From Paenibacillus antarcticus (GTDB lineage Bacteria > Bacillota > Bacilli > Paenibacillales > Paenibacillaceae), in assembly GCF_001637225.1 (NCBI RefSeq), contig NZ_LVJI01000019.1, forward strand, positions 51,488 to 115,487: a stretch of 64,000 bases of DNA, written 5' to 3'. Positions within the stretch are counted from its first letter, which is position 1, and every line of letters begins with the position of its first letter. Positions 1 through 9,321 of the stretch are shown here, piece by piece. The notes under the pieces are model-generated. The model was not told the origin of the DNA. It was given only the letters and a program-made list of their open reading frames with translations, and did no database searches. The position numbers and the translations under genes were made by a program.

Positions 1-8
1 CTGCTTTA

Positions 9-1364
9 ATGATGAAGAAAAAAATGGCTGCGGTAAGTATCGCTACTCTAATGGCTGTATCGCTAGTTGGATGTGGTGGAAGTAATAATGCAGCACCTAA
101 AGAAGAAGTAAAAGAACCTGTTAAAGAAGAAGTAGTTACACCTACACCTTCTGAGCCAGAAACTCCAAAATTGACGGGTGACTTTGAAATCCAGTACTTT
201 GTCGGTGGTTATGGCGACAAGTGGTGGAAAAAAGTTATTGCTGAGTTCCAAGCTGCAAATCCTGACTTGAAAGTTAAGGAATCCGGCGGTCCTAAAATCA
301 ATGATCAAATGAAACCTCGTTGGATCGGCGGAACTCCACCAGATTTCGTATATATTGATGGAGCGGGTCTAAATGATCGCCAAATGGTAGAGGATGATCA
401 GCTTGAAGATTTGACTGACTGGTTAAAAGATGCCAAGAACATTGATGGCGAGCTTATTAAAGATATTCTAGCTCAACCAGCACAAGAATTTGACGGTAAA
501 GTTTTCAATATTCCACTAGTTCTGAACTCATGGGGTATGTTCTGGAACAAAGCGCTCTTCAAAGAAAAAGGATGGGATGAACCAACAGACTTCGATTCTT
601 TCCTTGCTGTAAGTGAGAAGATCAAAGCAGACGGCATTACACCTTTCATTCACACGGGTAAATATCCGTACTATATCAATGGATCAGTCTTGTATCCTGC
701 AATCGTATCGGCTAACAATGATGATTACAGCATTCTTCAAGACATGGCTGCAAATAAAGTAGAAGCATTTGAGAGCCCTGCTGTTCTTACTGCTTTGAAT
801 AAGATCGTTGCATTACGCGATAAAGGTTTCATTGATAAAGCTTCCATTCAAATTAACCACACAGATTCACAAATGTTGTTCCTACAAAACAAAGATGCTT
901 TCATCCCGAACGGACTTTGGTTACCTAACGAAATGTCCAAAGATGTTCCAGCTGGTTTCGAATTTGGATTTATTCCTTCTGTAACACAAAGCGCGGGCGG
1001 TAAAGTGGTTGCTAACACTTCCACAGCTACAGTAGCCATCGCTAAGAAGGCTAAGAACAAAGATGCAGCTAAAGCATTCTTACAATTCATATTCTCCAAG
1101 GGGCAAGCGTCCCAATGGGCTGAGTTAAGTGGTGCACCTTCGAACATCAAAGGTGACATCAGTGCTTCCAACGCTCCGAGTCATGTTAAAGACGCAGCGA
1201 AATATTTGACGGATTCTAACACTGTAGTTATCCCAACAATCACTTACAATGCTGACGTTGATAAGGCGATGATGGATGCAACAGATGCGTTGACTATTAG
1301 CACAATCACTCCTGAAGAGTGGGTTAAACGTGTTACGGATGTAGTGAAAAAAGTAAGTAAATAA
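9..1364 (+). CDS. ABC transporter sugar-binding lipoprotein
   Basis: This is an extracellular solute-binding lipoprotein of the family 1 (MalE/UgpB-like) type. It would capture a carbohydrate outside the membrane and deliver it to the two permeases encoded just downstream. The N-terminus has a short basic segment, a hydrophobic stretch and a lipobox ending SLVGC, followed by a Glu/Lys/Pro-rich linker at about residues 27-50. The mature part carries the Trp/Tyr-rich pattern usual in sugar binders. At 451 residues the length is normal. The start lies so near the window edge that its ribosome site cannot be judged; ATG at 9 or 12 are both possible. The substrate cannot be told from sequence, and no ATPase is encoded here, as is common when a shared MsmX-type ATPase is used. 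Confidence 0.88.
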   Translation: MMKKKMAAVSIATLMAVSLVGCGGSNNAAPKEEVKEPVKEEVVTPTPSEPETPKLTGDFEIQYFVGGYGDKWWKKVIAEFQAANPDLKVKESGGPKINDQMKPRWIGGTPPDFVYIDGAGLNDRQMVEDDQLEDLTDWLKDAKNIDGELIKDILAQPAQEFDGKVFNIPLVLNSWGMFWNKALFKEKGWDEPTDFDSFLAVSEKIKADGITPFIHTGKYPYYINGSVLYPAIVSANNDDYSILQDMAANKVEAFESPAVLTALNKIVALRDKGFIDKASIQINHTDSQMLFLQNKDAFIPNGLWLPNEMSKDVPAGFEFGFIPSVTQSAGGKVVANTSTATVAIAKKAKNKDAAKAFLQFIFSKGQASQWAELSGAPSNIKGDISASNAPSHVKDAAKYLTDSNTVVIPTITYNADVDKAMMDATDALTISTITPEEWVKRVTDVVKKVSK

Positions 1365-1388
1365 TGAATCCTTAACAAAATTAAAGTG

Positions 1389-1423
1389 GAAGGTGATCGG
1401 GGTATATCGCCCCGATCACCTTC
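1389..1423 (+). other. Intercistronic hairpin between binding protein and permease genes
   Basis: A perfect 14-bp inverted repeat (1389-1402 and 1410-1423) with a 7-base loop sits between the lipoprotein gene and the first permease. No T-run follows, so it is probably not a full terminator. Such stems typically protect the upstream mRNA 3' end and lower downstream expression, giving more binding protein than permease; that role is inferred. Confidence 0.7.
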
Positions 1424-1449
1424 TGCGATTTACTCGGAGGGATGGGAGT

Positions 1450-2352
1450 ATGAACTCAGGGACAGCTAAATGGCAGAGAAACGTATTTATCGCATCATTC
1501 ATCATTCCTACACTTATATTTTTTGGTATATTTACGATTTATCCGGTTGTACAAGGTTTGTATTATTCTTTCTTCGATTGGTCAGGGATGTCGGAACATA
1601 AGACTTTTGTTGGTTTTGATAATTTCAAGGAAATGTTCCATGATCCTATTGTGTGGCGGGCGATCGGCAACGATTATTTCCTTGTTGTGGGCAAAATAGC
1701 CGGCATCATGGTTCTCGCTACTTTCTTCGCTGTAGCACTTACACGTTTTGGTTTTAAACTAGCAGGATTTTTCAGATCGATCTTCTTCATTCCAAATGTG
1801 ATTTCCGTCGTTGTTATCGGCGTACTGTGGAACTTCATATATAATCCGCAAATAGGCTTCTTGAATGCATTTCTGTCGTTATTTACGGAGGACAAAGTCA
1901 CGATAACATGGCTCGGATTTCCGGCGCATACGATATGGATGCTCTTGCCACCGGCCATTTGGGCGGGTATCGGATTTTATATGATTCTTCTGATCGCAGC
2001 AATCCAGAGCATTCCGGAATCGTATTACGAAGCAGCAAACATTGAAGGCGCGGGTGAATGGCATCAATTTTGGAACATTACACTTCCACTCATATGGGAG
2101 CAAATGAAAGTATCCATTATAAACATCATGATGACCACGCTGAATGGTTCCTTCGTTATTGTATGGATCATGACTGAGGGTGGACCGGATAATAGCACGC
2201 AGGTTATGGGTTCATATTTATATCAAATGGCATTTAGACAATTTCACTTCGGTTATGGTGCTGCGATAGGGTTTGTTATCCTAGTCCTGTCGTTAATCAC
2301 GACAATCGTACTTCAACGGTTAATGCGTCATGAATCCGTTGAGATGAGCTAA
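1450..2352 (+). CDS. Sugar ABC transporter permease (MalF/UgpA-like)
   Basis: This is an inner-membrane permease of the binding-protein-dependent type with about six hydrophobic segments. The cytoplasmic coupling motif EAANIEGAGEWHQFW, at about residues 196-210, is the EAA loop that docks the ATPase. I chose ATG 1450 because GGAGGGATGGGAG lies just before it; an in-frame extension back to 1393 would run through the intercistronic hairpin. The protein is then 300 residues, normal for the family. It works with the permease that follows after a short gap, and with the lipoprotein upstream. Substrate unknown. Confidence 0.9.
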   Translation: MNSGTAKWQRNVFIASFIIPTLIFFGIFTIYPVVQGLYYSFFDWSGMSEHKTFVGFDNFKEMFHDPIVWRAIGNDYFLVVGKIAGIMVLATFFAVALTRFGFKLAGFFRSIFFIPNVISVVVIGVLWNFIYNPQIGFLNAFLSLFTEDKVTITWLGFPAHTIWMLLPPAIWAGIGFYMILLIAAIQSIPESYYEAANIEGAGEWHQFWNITLPLIWEQMKVSIINIMMTTLNGSFVIVWIMTEGGPDNSTQVMGSYLYQMAFRQFHFGYGAAIGFVILVLSLITTIVLQRLMRHESVEMS

Positions 2353-2367
2353 GGGGAGGATAACGAT

Positions 2368-3210
2368 ATGAGGCACATTAAAAATCCAGTCGTAAAGTTT
2401 ATCCTGTATGCTATATTGATCCTATGGAGCATATCGGTCATATATCCACTCATATGGACCGTGCTGGATTCTGTAAAGGATAATGAACAGTTTTTCTTTA
2501 ATGCACCATGGGCGTTACCTGATTTTCCGTTACTATGGTCGAACTTCTCTTATGTATGGAGTAAATATAATTTTAGCACCTATTTTATGAACTCACTTAT
2601 CATTACAGTGGGCTCAACATTTCTAGGAGTATTGTTGTCTGCAATGACAGCTTACGTGCTGGCGAGATATAAGTTTAGAGGAAGCAATGTTTTATTTCTT
2701 CTCTATATCTCATCCATGATGGTTCCGTTTGTATTGGCATTAATCCCTCTATTCTTCTTAATGAATTCAATGGGCTTAATTAATACCAAAATTGGATTGA
2801 TCTTTGTTTATACCTCTAGTTTGCTTGCGTTTGGAATATTCATTCTAGTAGGATTCTTCAAGTCTTTACCGAAGGAGCTAGAAGAGGCTGCAATTGTAGA
2901 TGGAGCTTCTTATTATGGGACGTTCTTTAAGGTCATGCTTCCATTATCTCAGCCAGGGTTGATTACATTAGGTATTGTTAACGTCTTGAATATTTGGAAC
3001 GAATATATCGTGGGAACCATACTGATTAACGATCCTGAGCAATATACGCTACCTGTTGAAATAGGGATTATGCAAGCTGAGATGCAATATCGGACAGAGT
3101 GGGGGCCGTTGTTCGCTGCACTTCTGATTACGATTGTTCCGATACTCATTGTCTATATCATCTTTCAACGGCAAATCGCAAGTGGGATTACGGCTGGTGC
3201 GGTCAAATAA
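2368..3210 (+). CDS. Sugar ABC transporter permease (MalG/UgpE-like)
   Basis: This is the second permease of the importer, 280 residues with six predicted membrane spans and a C-terminal GAVK ending typical of MalG/AraQ-like proteins. The EAA loop is visible as LEEAAIVDGASYYGTF. The ribosome site GGGGAGG lies ten bases before ATG 2368, and the gene follows the other permease after 15 bases, so the two are co-transcribed. It should form a heterodimeric channel with the upstream permease. No ATPase gene follows. Confidence 0.9.
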   Translation: MRHIKNPVVKFILYAILILWSISVIYPLIWTVLDSVKDNEQFFFNAPWALPDFPLLWSNFSYVWSKYNFSTYFMNSLIITVGSTFLGVLLSAMTAYVLARYKFRGSNVLFLLYISSMMVPFVLALIPLFFLMNSMGLINTKIGLIFVYTSSLLAFGIFILVGFFKSLPKELEEAAIVDGASYYGTFFKVMLPLSQPGLITLGIVNVLNIWNEYIVGTILINDPEQYTLPVEIGIMQAEMQYRTEWGPLFAALLITIVPILIVYIIFQRQIASGITAGAVK

Positions 3211-3563
3211 GATGGTAAATAGAAGTATGTTATGCATCGGTTCAAACTTTTGTTAAGCGTTAGTGCTATTAGCAAGGATGGAAATGAGGAAGCACCTGTA
3301 TATACTGATTGTTTGTGATAATCCCATATGGAAAGGACGATCAGTATTACAGGTGTGAAATTCAAAGACATAATTATGTGATGGCAATAAGAATATAGCA
3401 GTGATTAAATTTAGTGAAAATTACATATTGTGATCAAGGGTTGCCCACTTATCCAATGAGATGAAGTGGTTAGAATTTCTTTAAGTGATGTAGCGCGATA
3501 CGAGGCATTAAGGTGAATAAGTATAATATAGTAGTTAAGTGCGTAAGTGGAAGGATGTGGCAT
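3211..3563 (+). other. Intergenic region before the MFS gene
   Basis: This stretch of about 350 bases has no convincing gene. Its one clear structure is the imperfect inverted repeat at 3293-3355, listed separately. No obvious terminator with a T-run follows the permease gene. Confidence 0.5.
3293..3355. repeat. Imperfect inverted repeat
   Basis: The arms 3293-3309 (beginning CACCTGTA) and 3340-3355 (ending TACAGGTG) are complementary apart from one extra base, and are separated by about 30 bases. No T-run follows, so it does not look like a simple terminator. It could be a structured RNA, a regulator site or a decayed element. Confidence 0.55.
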
Positions 3564-4778
3564 ATGTCTAAAGATATGCGCAAGCTGCTGATCATGACGA
3601 CGATCAGCACAATTATCGCGAGTTATATCGGGATATTTGTCAATTTATTTATATGGGAATATGATCATTCTATTGCCGAAGTATCTCTCTATAATATGTC
3701 TATGTTCATCAGTTGGGGGATTACTTTCACTATTGCAGCTAAGCTGTTGAATCAATTTACAATACGATTGACTTTGGCGGTTTCTGCGTTATGCGGAACC
3801 GCTGCTTTCATGTACTTAGTGATGGTTGAGTTCGATAATCGATATCTGTGGATAGTACTATTAGGGATACCTGTAGGTGCAATGTTTGGATTCTCGCAAG
3901 CTTCACAGAATCTCAGCATCGCATTAAGAGGAAAGGGAAGTGAATATGCCCCTTATTTCGCCACACTCATGGTCATCTCTCAGGTGATATCTGTTGGAGT
4001 TCCATTTGTAGCAGCAAAGGTTATCGATGGGTATGGGTATTCGGGTTCTTTCATTTTGATGCTTGTCTTTGTCGCGATGATGCTTATCTTCTCCTTCTTT
4101 ATGCCGAGGATTACATTATCTACTATAGACGCCCAAGACAATTCGACTCGTAGTCGTTTTAGTATCCGTATGGCATTTGGTCGTCCAGGATCTAAGTGGA
4201 TCATACTATCTTTTCTTGCGGCCGGTGTATTCATGCAATTCCAGAATTTATTTACGTTGCTCTTTACGTTCTCGGTCACAGAAGATAAACTGTTGATCGC
4301 GTTGTTGAACATGGTGTATACGATTTGTTCTTTGCTCGGGTTATGGGTATATCGCAAAATAAAAATCGATGAGATGCGGTGGTTGTGGATTGGAATGACA
4401 CTGTTAGCAGTTGGTTTTCTAATCGTATTATTTGAGAGTCCAGAAGCTCTTATTATCTCGAATCTTATCACTGCAGTCGGTATGTTTTTCTTCATGACAG
4501 TCTGGAACGCTCAGCAATTCCGGTATATTCAACATGCCAGTCCCGTCAGTCAAGCCTCCTTCCTTGTATGGAGAGAATGCTTGATGGTAGCCACGAGATG
4601 CATCTTGCTCAGTCTGACCTTACCATTGAAAGGTATGGGAGGAACAGGGTTTGTACTGATTATTGGAGTGACTCTAGTCTGTTTGATAAGTATTCCGTTC
4701 TTTCAGCAACGAGCTAACCGTACATTAGAGAATTATTCTTCATTAATAATCGCGCCATCTTCGGATAAAAGTCTTTAG
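3564..4778 (+). CDS. Major facilitator superfamily transporter
   Basis: This is an integral membrane protein with about twelve hydrophobic segments in two halves, consistent with an MFS permease. The segment around residues 110-135 has small-residue-rich helices (GIPVGAMFGFSQ) seen in these carriers. I chose ATG 3564 because GGAAGG lies nine bases upstream; a GTG at 3513 has no ribosome site. The product is 404 residues. The gene stands alone, bounded downstream by a terminator at 4825. Nothing in the sequence tells the substrate, and export of a small molecule is only one possibility. Confidence 0.75.
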   Translation: MSKDMRKLLIMTTISTIIASYIGIFVNLFIWEYDHSIAEVSLYNMSMFISWGITFTIAAKLLNQFTIRLTLAVSALCGTAAFMYLVMVEFDNRYLWIVLLGIPVGAMFGFSQASQNLSIALRGKGSEYAPYFATLMVISQVISVGVPFVAAKVIDGYGYSGSFILMLVFVAMMLIFSFFMPRITLSTIDAQDNSTRSRFSIRMAFGRPGSKWIILSFLAAGVFMQFQNLFTLLFTFSVTEDKLLIALLNMVYTICSLLGLWVYRKIKIDEMRWLWIGMTLLAVGFLIVLFESPEALIISNLITAVGMFFFMTVWNAQQFRYIQHASPVSQASFLVWRECLMVATRCILLSLTLPLKGMGGTGFVLIIGVTLVCLISIPFFQQRANRTLENYSSLIIAPSSDKSL

Positions 4779-4824
4779 TTACGCCTCGATTTCAAATGGT
4801 CATATGAATGATTGTCTACTAAAT

Positions 4825-4880
4825 AACTGTAGGAAGTCCGCTACTCATACTGAGGCGAACTTCCTACAGTTTATTTATCT
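4825..4880 (+). terminator. Rho-independent terminator after the MFS gene
   Basis: The stem AACTGTAGGAAGT pairs with ACTTCCTACAGTT (4825-4837 and 4859-4871). A T-rich tract follows on the plus strand. Confidence 0.8.
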
Positions 4881-5039
4881 TTCTTCGTATAACTTCTTCT
4901 GATTTACATGTTATTTTAACAAATATAAGCAGTTTAGGTAATCTAGCGGAAATAATCACAATCTATACTCTAGAAGGGTAAACACAACAAGAATAGATAG
5001 ATAGCCCACACTAAACCACACGGGAGTGAAGGAGAAATC

Positions 5040-6146
5040 ATGAAACATTGGTTAAAGAGGGAGTTAGCTGTTGGTCTTGTTCTATCTATGTCCGTTCTAA
5101 TGCTTGCTGCATGTGGGGGTAATACCAACAAAGAAGTGAAAGCGAGTACTGAAGTTGAAGTCATTTCTGTAGCAGATCTTGAGAAGAAGGCGAAGGAAGA
5201 GGGCTCTGTGGTAAGCGTCGGGATGCCTGATTCTTGGGCAAATTGGAAAGATACTTGGGCGGATCTGCAGACTAAATATACGATAGCTCACACGGACACG
5301 GATATGTCGAGTGCTGAGGAAATAGCCAAGTTCGATGCTGAGAAAGACAAGCCGACAGCGGATATCGGGGATGTCGGTATCGCATTCGGATCCGTAGCAA
5401 TCGATAAAGGTGTAACACAGCCTTACAAAACGTCCCATTGGGATGAGATTCCAGATTGGGCTAAAGATCAAGACGGGCATTGGGTCGTAGGTTACCAAGG
5501 TTCGATCTCGTTCCTAACGAATAAGAAGCTTGTACAAACACCACCCCAAAGCTGGGAAGATCTTAAGAATGGCGATTACAAAATCATTGTCGGTGACGTA
5601 ACGAAAGCTGCACAAGCTCAAATGGCCGTTCTGGCCGCAGCGATGGCTTTTGGCGGAGATGAATCGAACATTGAGCCGGGGATTGCATTCTTCGAAGATC
5701 TTGCGAAAAAAGGTCGTTTATCCAATGCAGAGGCCAGTCTCGCGAATATTGAAAAAGGTGAAGTTGAAGTAACCATGTTATGGGATTTCAATGCCTTGAA
5801 CTATAGCGATCAGCTTGGTAAAGATAAATTTGAAGTAGCTATTCCTAAAGAAGGTAGCGTTGTGAGTGGTTATGCGACAATCATCAATAAGTATGCTCCA
5901 CATCCATATGCAGCAAAACTTACTCGTGAATATATTTTGAGCGATGCAGGTCAGATTAACTTAGCTAAAGGGTATGCCAGACCGATACGTGACAGCGTGA
6001 AATTACCTGAGGACGTAGCGGCAAAGCTCCTACCAAATGAAGTCTATGAGAAAGTTAAACCGGTTGGTGATTACAAGGTGTGGGAAGCAACGGCTAAGGC
6101 CATTCCCCAGATGTGGCAAGAACGCGTTCTAGTACACATGAACTAA
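5040..6146 (+). CDS. ABC transporter substrate-binding lipoprotein (AfuA/PotD-like)
   Basis: This is a lipoprotein of 368 residues with signal sequence and lipobox MLAAC at about residues 21-25. The fold type, judged from the short mature domain and motifs such as TTNK-like LTNKKL and PPQSWEDL, is that of binding proteins for iron(III), polyamines, thiamine or 2-aminoethylphosphonate rather than sugars. GGAGTGAAGGAG precedes ATG 5040. It heads a four-gene operon with two permeases and an ATPase. The substrate is not resolved: no Tyr-rich iron site or polyamine Asp/Trp set could be assigned with confidence. Confidence 0.82.
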   Translation: MKHWLKRELAVGLVLSMSVLMLAACGGNTNKEVKASTEVEVISVADLEKKAKEEGSVVSVGMPDSWANWKDTWADLQTKYTIAHTDTDMSSAEEIAKFDAEKDKPTADIGDVGIAFGSVAIDKGVTQPYKTSHWDEIPDWAKDQDGHWVVGYQGSISFLTNKKLVQTPPQSWEDLKNGDYKIIVGDVTKAAQAQMAVLAAAMAFGGDESNIEPGIAFFEDLAKKGRLSNAEASLANIEKGEVEVTMLWDFNALNYSDQLGKDKFEVAIPKEGSVVSGYATIINKYAPHPYAAKLTREYILSDAGQINLAKGYARPIRDSVKLPEDVAAKLLPNEVYEKVKPVGDYKVWEATAKAIPQMWQERVLVHMN

Positions 6147-6187
6147 TTGTTACGTAAGCTTGAAATCGCGAACTATATCTAAATCGT

Positions 6188-6227
6188 GGAGCGTCTTCGT
6201 CTTCTTGCCGAAGACGCTCCTTTTATT
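6188..6227 (+). terminator. Attenuator-like hairpin inside the importer operon
   Basis: A 12-bp stem (6188-6199 with 6209-6220) is followed by CTTTTATTT. It lies between the binding-protein gene and the first permease. It has the form of a weak terminator, likely reducing transcription into the permease and ATPase genes. Confidence 0.72.
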
Positions 6228-6249
6228 TACAGGGAGGAGGATGATAGAT

Positions 6250-7170
6250 ATGAAGTGGAGAAACCGATGGATTTTTCTAGGGCTAGTCCCCTTTGTACTA
6301 ATGGTTGTCGCATTTCAATTCGCTCCGATCTTATCCATGATAACCGGCAGTGTAAGAGCGGAAGGTGGTCCGGGCTTTACGTTGAGTTACTACGCAAGAG
6401 TCTTTCAAAGTGCTTACTATTTAAAAGCAATTAAGAACAGTCTACTCATTTCCATAGCTTCGAGCTTTATCGGTATTATCGTCGGACTCATTTGTGCTTA
6501 TTCGATCACGCGATTCTCACCAAGGATACGTAATCGACTTCTCGTGCTTTCTAATATGACTTCGAATTTCTCGGGTGTTCCACTTGCCTTCTCGTATATC
6601 ATTTTGTTAGGCAACAATGGTGTGTTCACGTTGTTGTTTAAACAGTGGGGTTGGAACGTATTCGGCGACTTTAATCTGTACAGTTGGACAGGACTGATTT
6701 TGGTCTATGTTTACTTTCAGGTTCCACTCGCTTTGTTATTATTGTATCCCTCTTTCTATGGCATTCGTGACCAATGGAAAGAAGCAGCGTCACTTCTAGG
6801 TGCAAGCAAGTGGCAATTCTGGACAACGATAGGGATACCTGTTCTGACGCCAGCGGTGTTCGGGACGCTTGGCATTCTATTCGCAAATGCGATGGGCGCT
6901 TATGCGACAGCCTATGCACTAGTTGGTGGGAACTATAATTTGCTTGCTGTTCAGATCGGCTCCCTAGTGTCGGGAGACGTGGTGAATGAGCCGCAACTTG
7001 GTAATGTGCTTGCAGTTATTCTTGCGCTGTCTACGCTACTAGCCGTGTATCTTAATCATAAGATGACACAACGTTCGCAGGCGTTTAATTCCAATCCTTC
7101 TTCCAGACAAGTTCGTACACGTCGAACATTCCGAAGACCTTGGGCTACGACTGTGAAGGAGGAATTGTAA
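6250..7170 (+). CDS. ABC transporter permease (PotB/FbpB-type, first)
   Basis: This is a 306-residue membrane permease with about six spans and an EAA-like coupling loop WKEAASLLGASKWQFW at about residues 176-191. I chose ATG 6250 because GGGAGGAGG lies nine bases before it; ATG 6241 abuts that site and is less likely. The end overlaps the next permease start by one base (TAATG), so translation is coupled. The C-terminal 25 residues are very basic and probably cytoplasmic. It pairs with the following permease and the ATPase at 7976. Confidence 0.86.
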   Translation: MKWRNRWIFLGLVPFVLMVVAFQFAPILSMITGSVRAEGGPGFTLSYYARVFQSAYYLKAIKNSLLISIASSFIGIIVGLICAYSITRFSPRIRNRLLVLSNMTSNFSGVPLAFSYIILLGNNGVFTLLFKQWGWNVFGDFNLYSWTGLILVYVYFQVPLALLLLYPSFYGIRDQWKEAASLLGASKWQFWTTIGIPVLTPAVFGTLGILFANAMGAYATAYALVGGNYNLLAVQIGSLVSGDVVNEPQLGNVLAVILALSTLLAVYLNHKMTQRSQAFNSNPSSRQVRTRRTFRRPWATTVKEEL

Positions 7171-7979
7171 TGGAGACCAGCGTAAAGAAGACGGGATTAA
7201 CACATAAATTACTCATGTTTGTGCTTATGATTTACTTGCTGATTCCCTTATTGGCTACCTTCCTCTATGCGTTCGCTAAAGAATGGCAGACGACGGTGCT
7301 TCCAGAGCGATGGACAGTGGGATGGTTCAGCCAAATGTTTCAAGATATTCGATTTCTGGATGCGTTATGGACTTCGTTGTATTTATGTTCGATAAGCGTA
7401 GCTCTGAGTCTAGTGATCATGTTACCTGCAGTATTTATCATTACGGTCTATTTACCCAAGTGGGAGTCGTTCATGAAAGGGATTGTTGTGCTACCATACG
7501 CCGTACCGGGTGTAGTAGCGGCGGTTGGACTTATTCGGGCGTATTCTTCGGGACCTATTGAAATCGCAGGAACGGCTTATATTTTAATAGGAGCCTATTT
7601 CATAGTCATTCTACCCTACATGTATCAGGGAATTCGCAATAGTCTGCTTACCGTCTCGGCTGTTGAGTTACTGGGATCTGCGGAACTGTTAGGTGCTAGT
7701 CGAATGAAAGCTTTCGTGAGTGTCATATTGCCGAATATTTGGCCAGGGGTTATGACCTCAACGCTGTTATCCTTCTCGGTGTTGTTCGGTGAATTCGTGC
7801 TAACCAATATGTTAGTCGGTGGGCATATCCAGACAATACAGGTCTATCTTTACCAGAGAGTGGGGGAAAGCGGGCATTTGGCAAGCGCTATAGCAATATC
7901 CTATTTCATATTTATTCTAGTGCTGTCCATGATTCTAATGAAACTTGGTAAAAGAATGAACAGGGGGATCGAAGGATGA
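7170..7979 (+). CDS. ABC transporter permease (PotC/FbpB-type, second)
   Basis: This is the second channel subunit, 269 residues with six hydrophobic segments. The coupling loop is LLGSAELLGASRMKAF at about residues 166-181. AAGGAGG lies before ATG 7170, which overlaps the preceding stop codon, and the 3' end overlaps the ATPase start by four bases (ATGA). This tight packing shows the three genes are translated together. Substrate as for the rest of the operon is unknown. Confidence 0.86.
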   Translation: METSVKKTGLTHKLLMFVLMIYLLIPLLATFLYAFAKEWQTTVLPERWTVGWFSQMFQDIRFLDALWTSLYLCSISVALSLVIMLPAVFIITVYLPKWESFMKGIVVLPYAVPGVVAAVGLIRAYSSGPIEIAGTAYILIGAYFIVILPYMYQGIRNSLLTVSAVELLGSAELLGASRMKAFVSVILPNIWPGVMTSTLLSFSVLFGEFVLTNMLVGGHIQTIQVYLYQRVGESGHLASAIAISYFIFILVLSMILMKLGKRMNRGIEG

Positions 7980-9019
7980 GTGCTTATTTGGAGCTGCAGG
8001 GAATTCGTAAGCAATTTGGGAATACCAACGTGCTGAATCATGTGGATTTACAAATCCATGAGGGAGAACTTGTTACGTTGCTAGGGCCTTCTGGTTGTGG
8101 GAAAAGTACGCTACTACGCTGCATAGCAGGCCTTACAGACATAGACGGCGGCAAGATTATACTGGAACAGAAGGATATCGTGAATCTTGCTCCTCGTAAT
8201 CGAGAAATCGGAATGGTATTTCAATCGTATGCCTTGTTCCCTAATTTAACCGTGAGTGAGAATATCCAATATGGTATGAAAATGAGAGGGGCATCCAAAG
8301 GCGAAAGACGCAATCGTTCCGAAGAATTGCTTGCGCTTATCGATCTTGAGGACAAACGTGATGCGTATCCCCGACATCTCTCGGGTGGTCAACAACAACG
8401 CGTGGCACTTGCCCGTTCGCTTGCTGTTCAGCCTAAGGTTCTCCTACTTGATGAACCACTTAGTGCATTAGATGCTAAGATTCGGAAGAACCTGCGAACA
8501 GAAATCCGTGATATTCAGAGAAAGTTTAACATGACGACGATATTCGTAACCCATGATCAGGAGGAGGCATTAATCATATCTGACCGGGTATGTCTCATGA
8601 ATAAGGGAAGTATTGTCCAGCAGGGAACCCCGGAAGAGTTATACACGACGCCTCGAACTGAGTTTGTCGCTCGATTTATGGGGAGTTACAATGTGCTGAC
8701 CAGACCCGAGGCATTGAGGCTATTCCAACGGGTAGACAGTACTGCGGAGAGATTCGCTATTCGTCCTGAATCGTTCATCCTTCTGGATGAGGAAGGCCGT
8801 AAAGAAGCGTTATATGCGGGTAAACGCATCGTGGACGGAAACGTGCATTCCGTATCCATACTAGGTAATATCATCCGTTACGCGATAGATACTGCAGGTG
8901 TAAGGCTGACTATTGATGTATTGAATGACGGTCGATCGCATCGAATAGGAGATCAAACCGCGGTGAGTTTAGCATTGGATGATTCACAACTGTTACATCT
9001 TGAGAAGGAAGGAGCATAA
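7976..9019 (+). CDS. ABC transporter ATP-binding protein (PotA/FbpC-like)
   Basis: This is the importer's ATPase, 347 residues. The Walker A motif GPSGCGKST is at residues 37-45; the signature LSGGQQQRVALARS, Walker B VLLLDEPLSALD and the switch histidine in THDQEEAL follow in normal order. A C-terminal regulatory region of about 110 residues fits a TOBE-type domain. ATG 7976 overlaps the stop of the upstream permease. Together with the lipoprotein at 5040 and the two permeases it makes a complete importer of the iron/polyamine/phosphonate class. A terminator at 9090 ends the operon. Confidence 0.92.
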   Translation: MSAYLELQGIRKQFGNTNVLNHVDLQIHEGELVTLLGPSGCGKSTLLRCIAGLTDIDGGKIILEQKDIVNLAPRNREIGMVFQSYALFPNLTVSENIQYGMKMRGASKGERRNRSEELLALIDLEDKRDAYPRHLSGGQQQRVALARSLAVQPKVLLLDEPLSALDAKIRKNLRTEIRDIQRKFNMTTIFVTHDQEEALIISDRVCLMNKGSIVQQGTPEELYTTPRTEFVARFMGSYNVLTRPEALRLFQRVDSTAERFAIRPESFILLDEEGRKEALYAGKRIVDGNVHSVSILGNIIRYAIDTAGVRLTIDVLNDGRSHRIGDQTAVSLALDDSQLLHLEKEGA

Positions 9020-9089
9020 GGCATGTCGATATTGTCAGAAGAATGCATACGATATAGTCTCTCAAGAGGGTAGTTGCAGACTTTTTACC

Positions 9090-9133
9090 AACCGCCAGAA
9101 CCTTACACGGGAGTAGGGTTCTGGCGGTTTTTT
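9090..9133 (+). terminator. Rho-independent terminator after the four-gene importer operon
   Basis: A 13-bp perfect stem (9090-9102 with 9117-9129, arms AACCGCCAGAACC and its complement) is followed by a run of T residues. It closes the 5040-9019 operon. Confidence 0.92.
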
Positions 9134-9257
9134 CGTGGTGGAGTATCAAGCCAAATAATTTCGAATTGAAACCACATAGCTTGTATACCATGTTCGAGGA
9201 ATATGTTACCATTAACGACAAGTGAAAGGTGTGTCCGTTGTATGTCCATACCTTACA

Positions 9258-9272
9258 TTGGAAGCGGTTACT
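9258..9272 (+). promoter_or_regulatory. Predicted cre (CcpA) site upstream of sensor kinase
   Basis: TTGGAAGCGGTTACT matches every position of the classical cre consensus WTGNAANCGNWNNCW. It lies 50 bases before the start of the sensor kinase gene, so CcpA could repress the two-component system and, through it, the linked sugar importer. CcpA binding itself is inferred. Confidence 0.6.
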
Positions 9273-9321
9273 ACAAAAGGTACTTATTTTGCTAGTGTGT
9301 AGCTAAGATCGAGGTGCGAAC

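Noticed and set aside
9023..9073. A 16-codon frame directly after the importer ATPase gene with AAGGAAGGAG upstream.
   Set aside because: The site is within the end of the ATPase gene and the frame has no features of a known peptide. It may be a remnant, but nothing supports a product.
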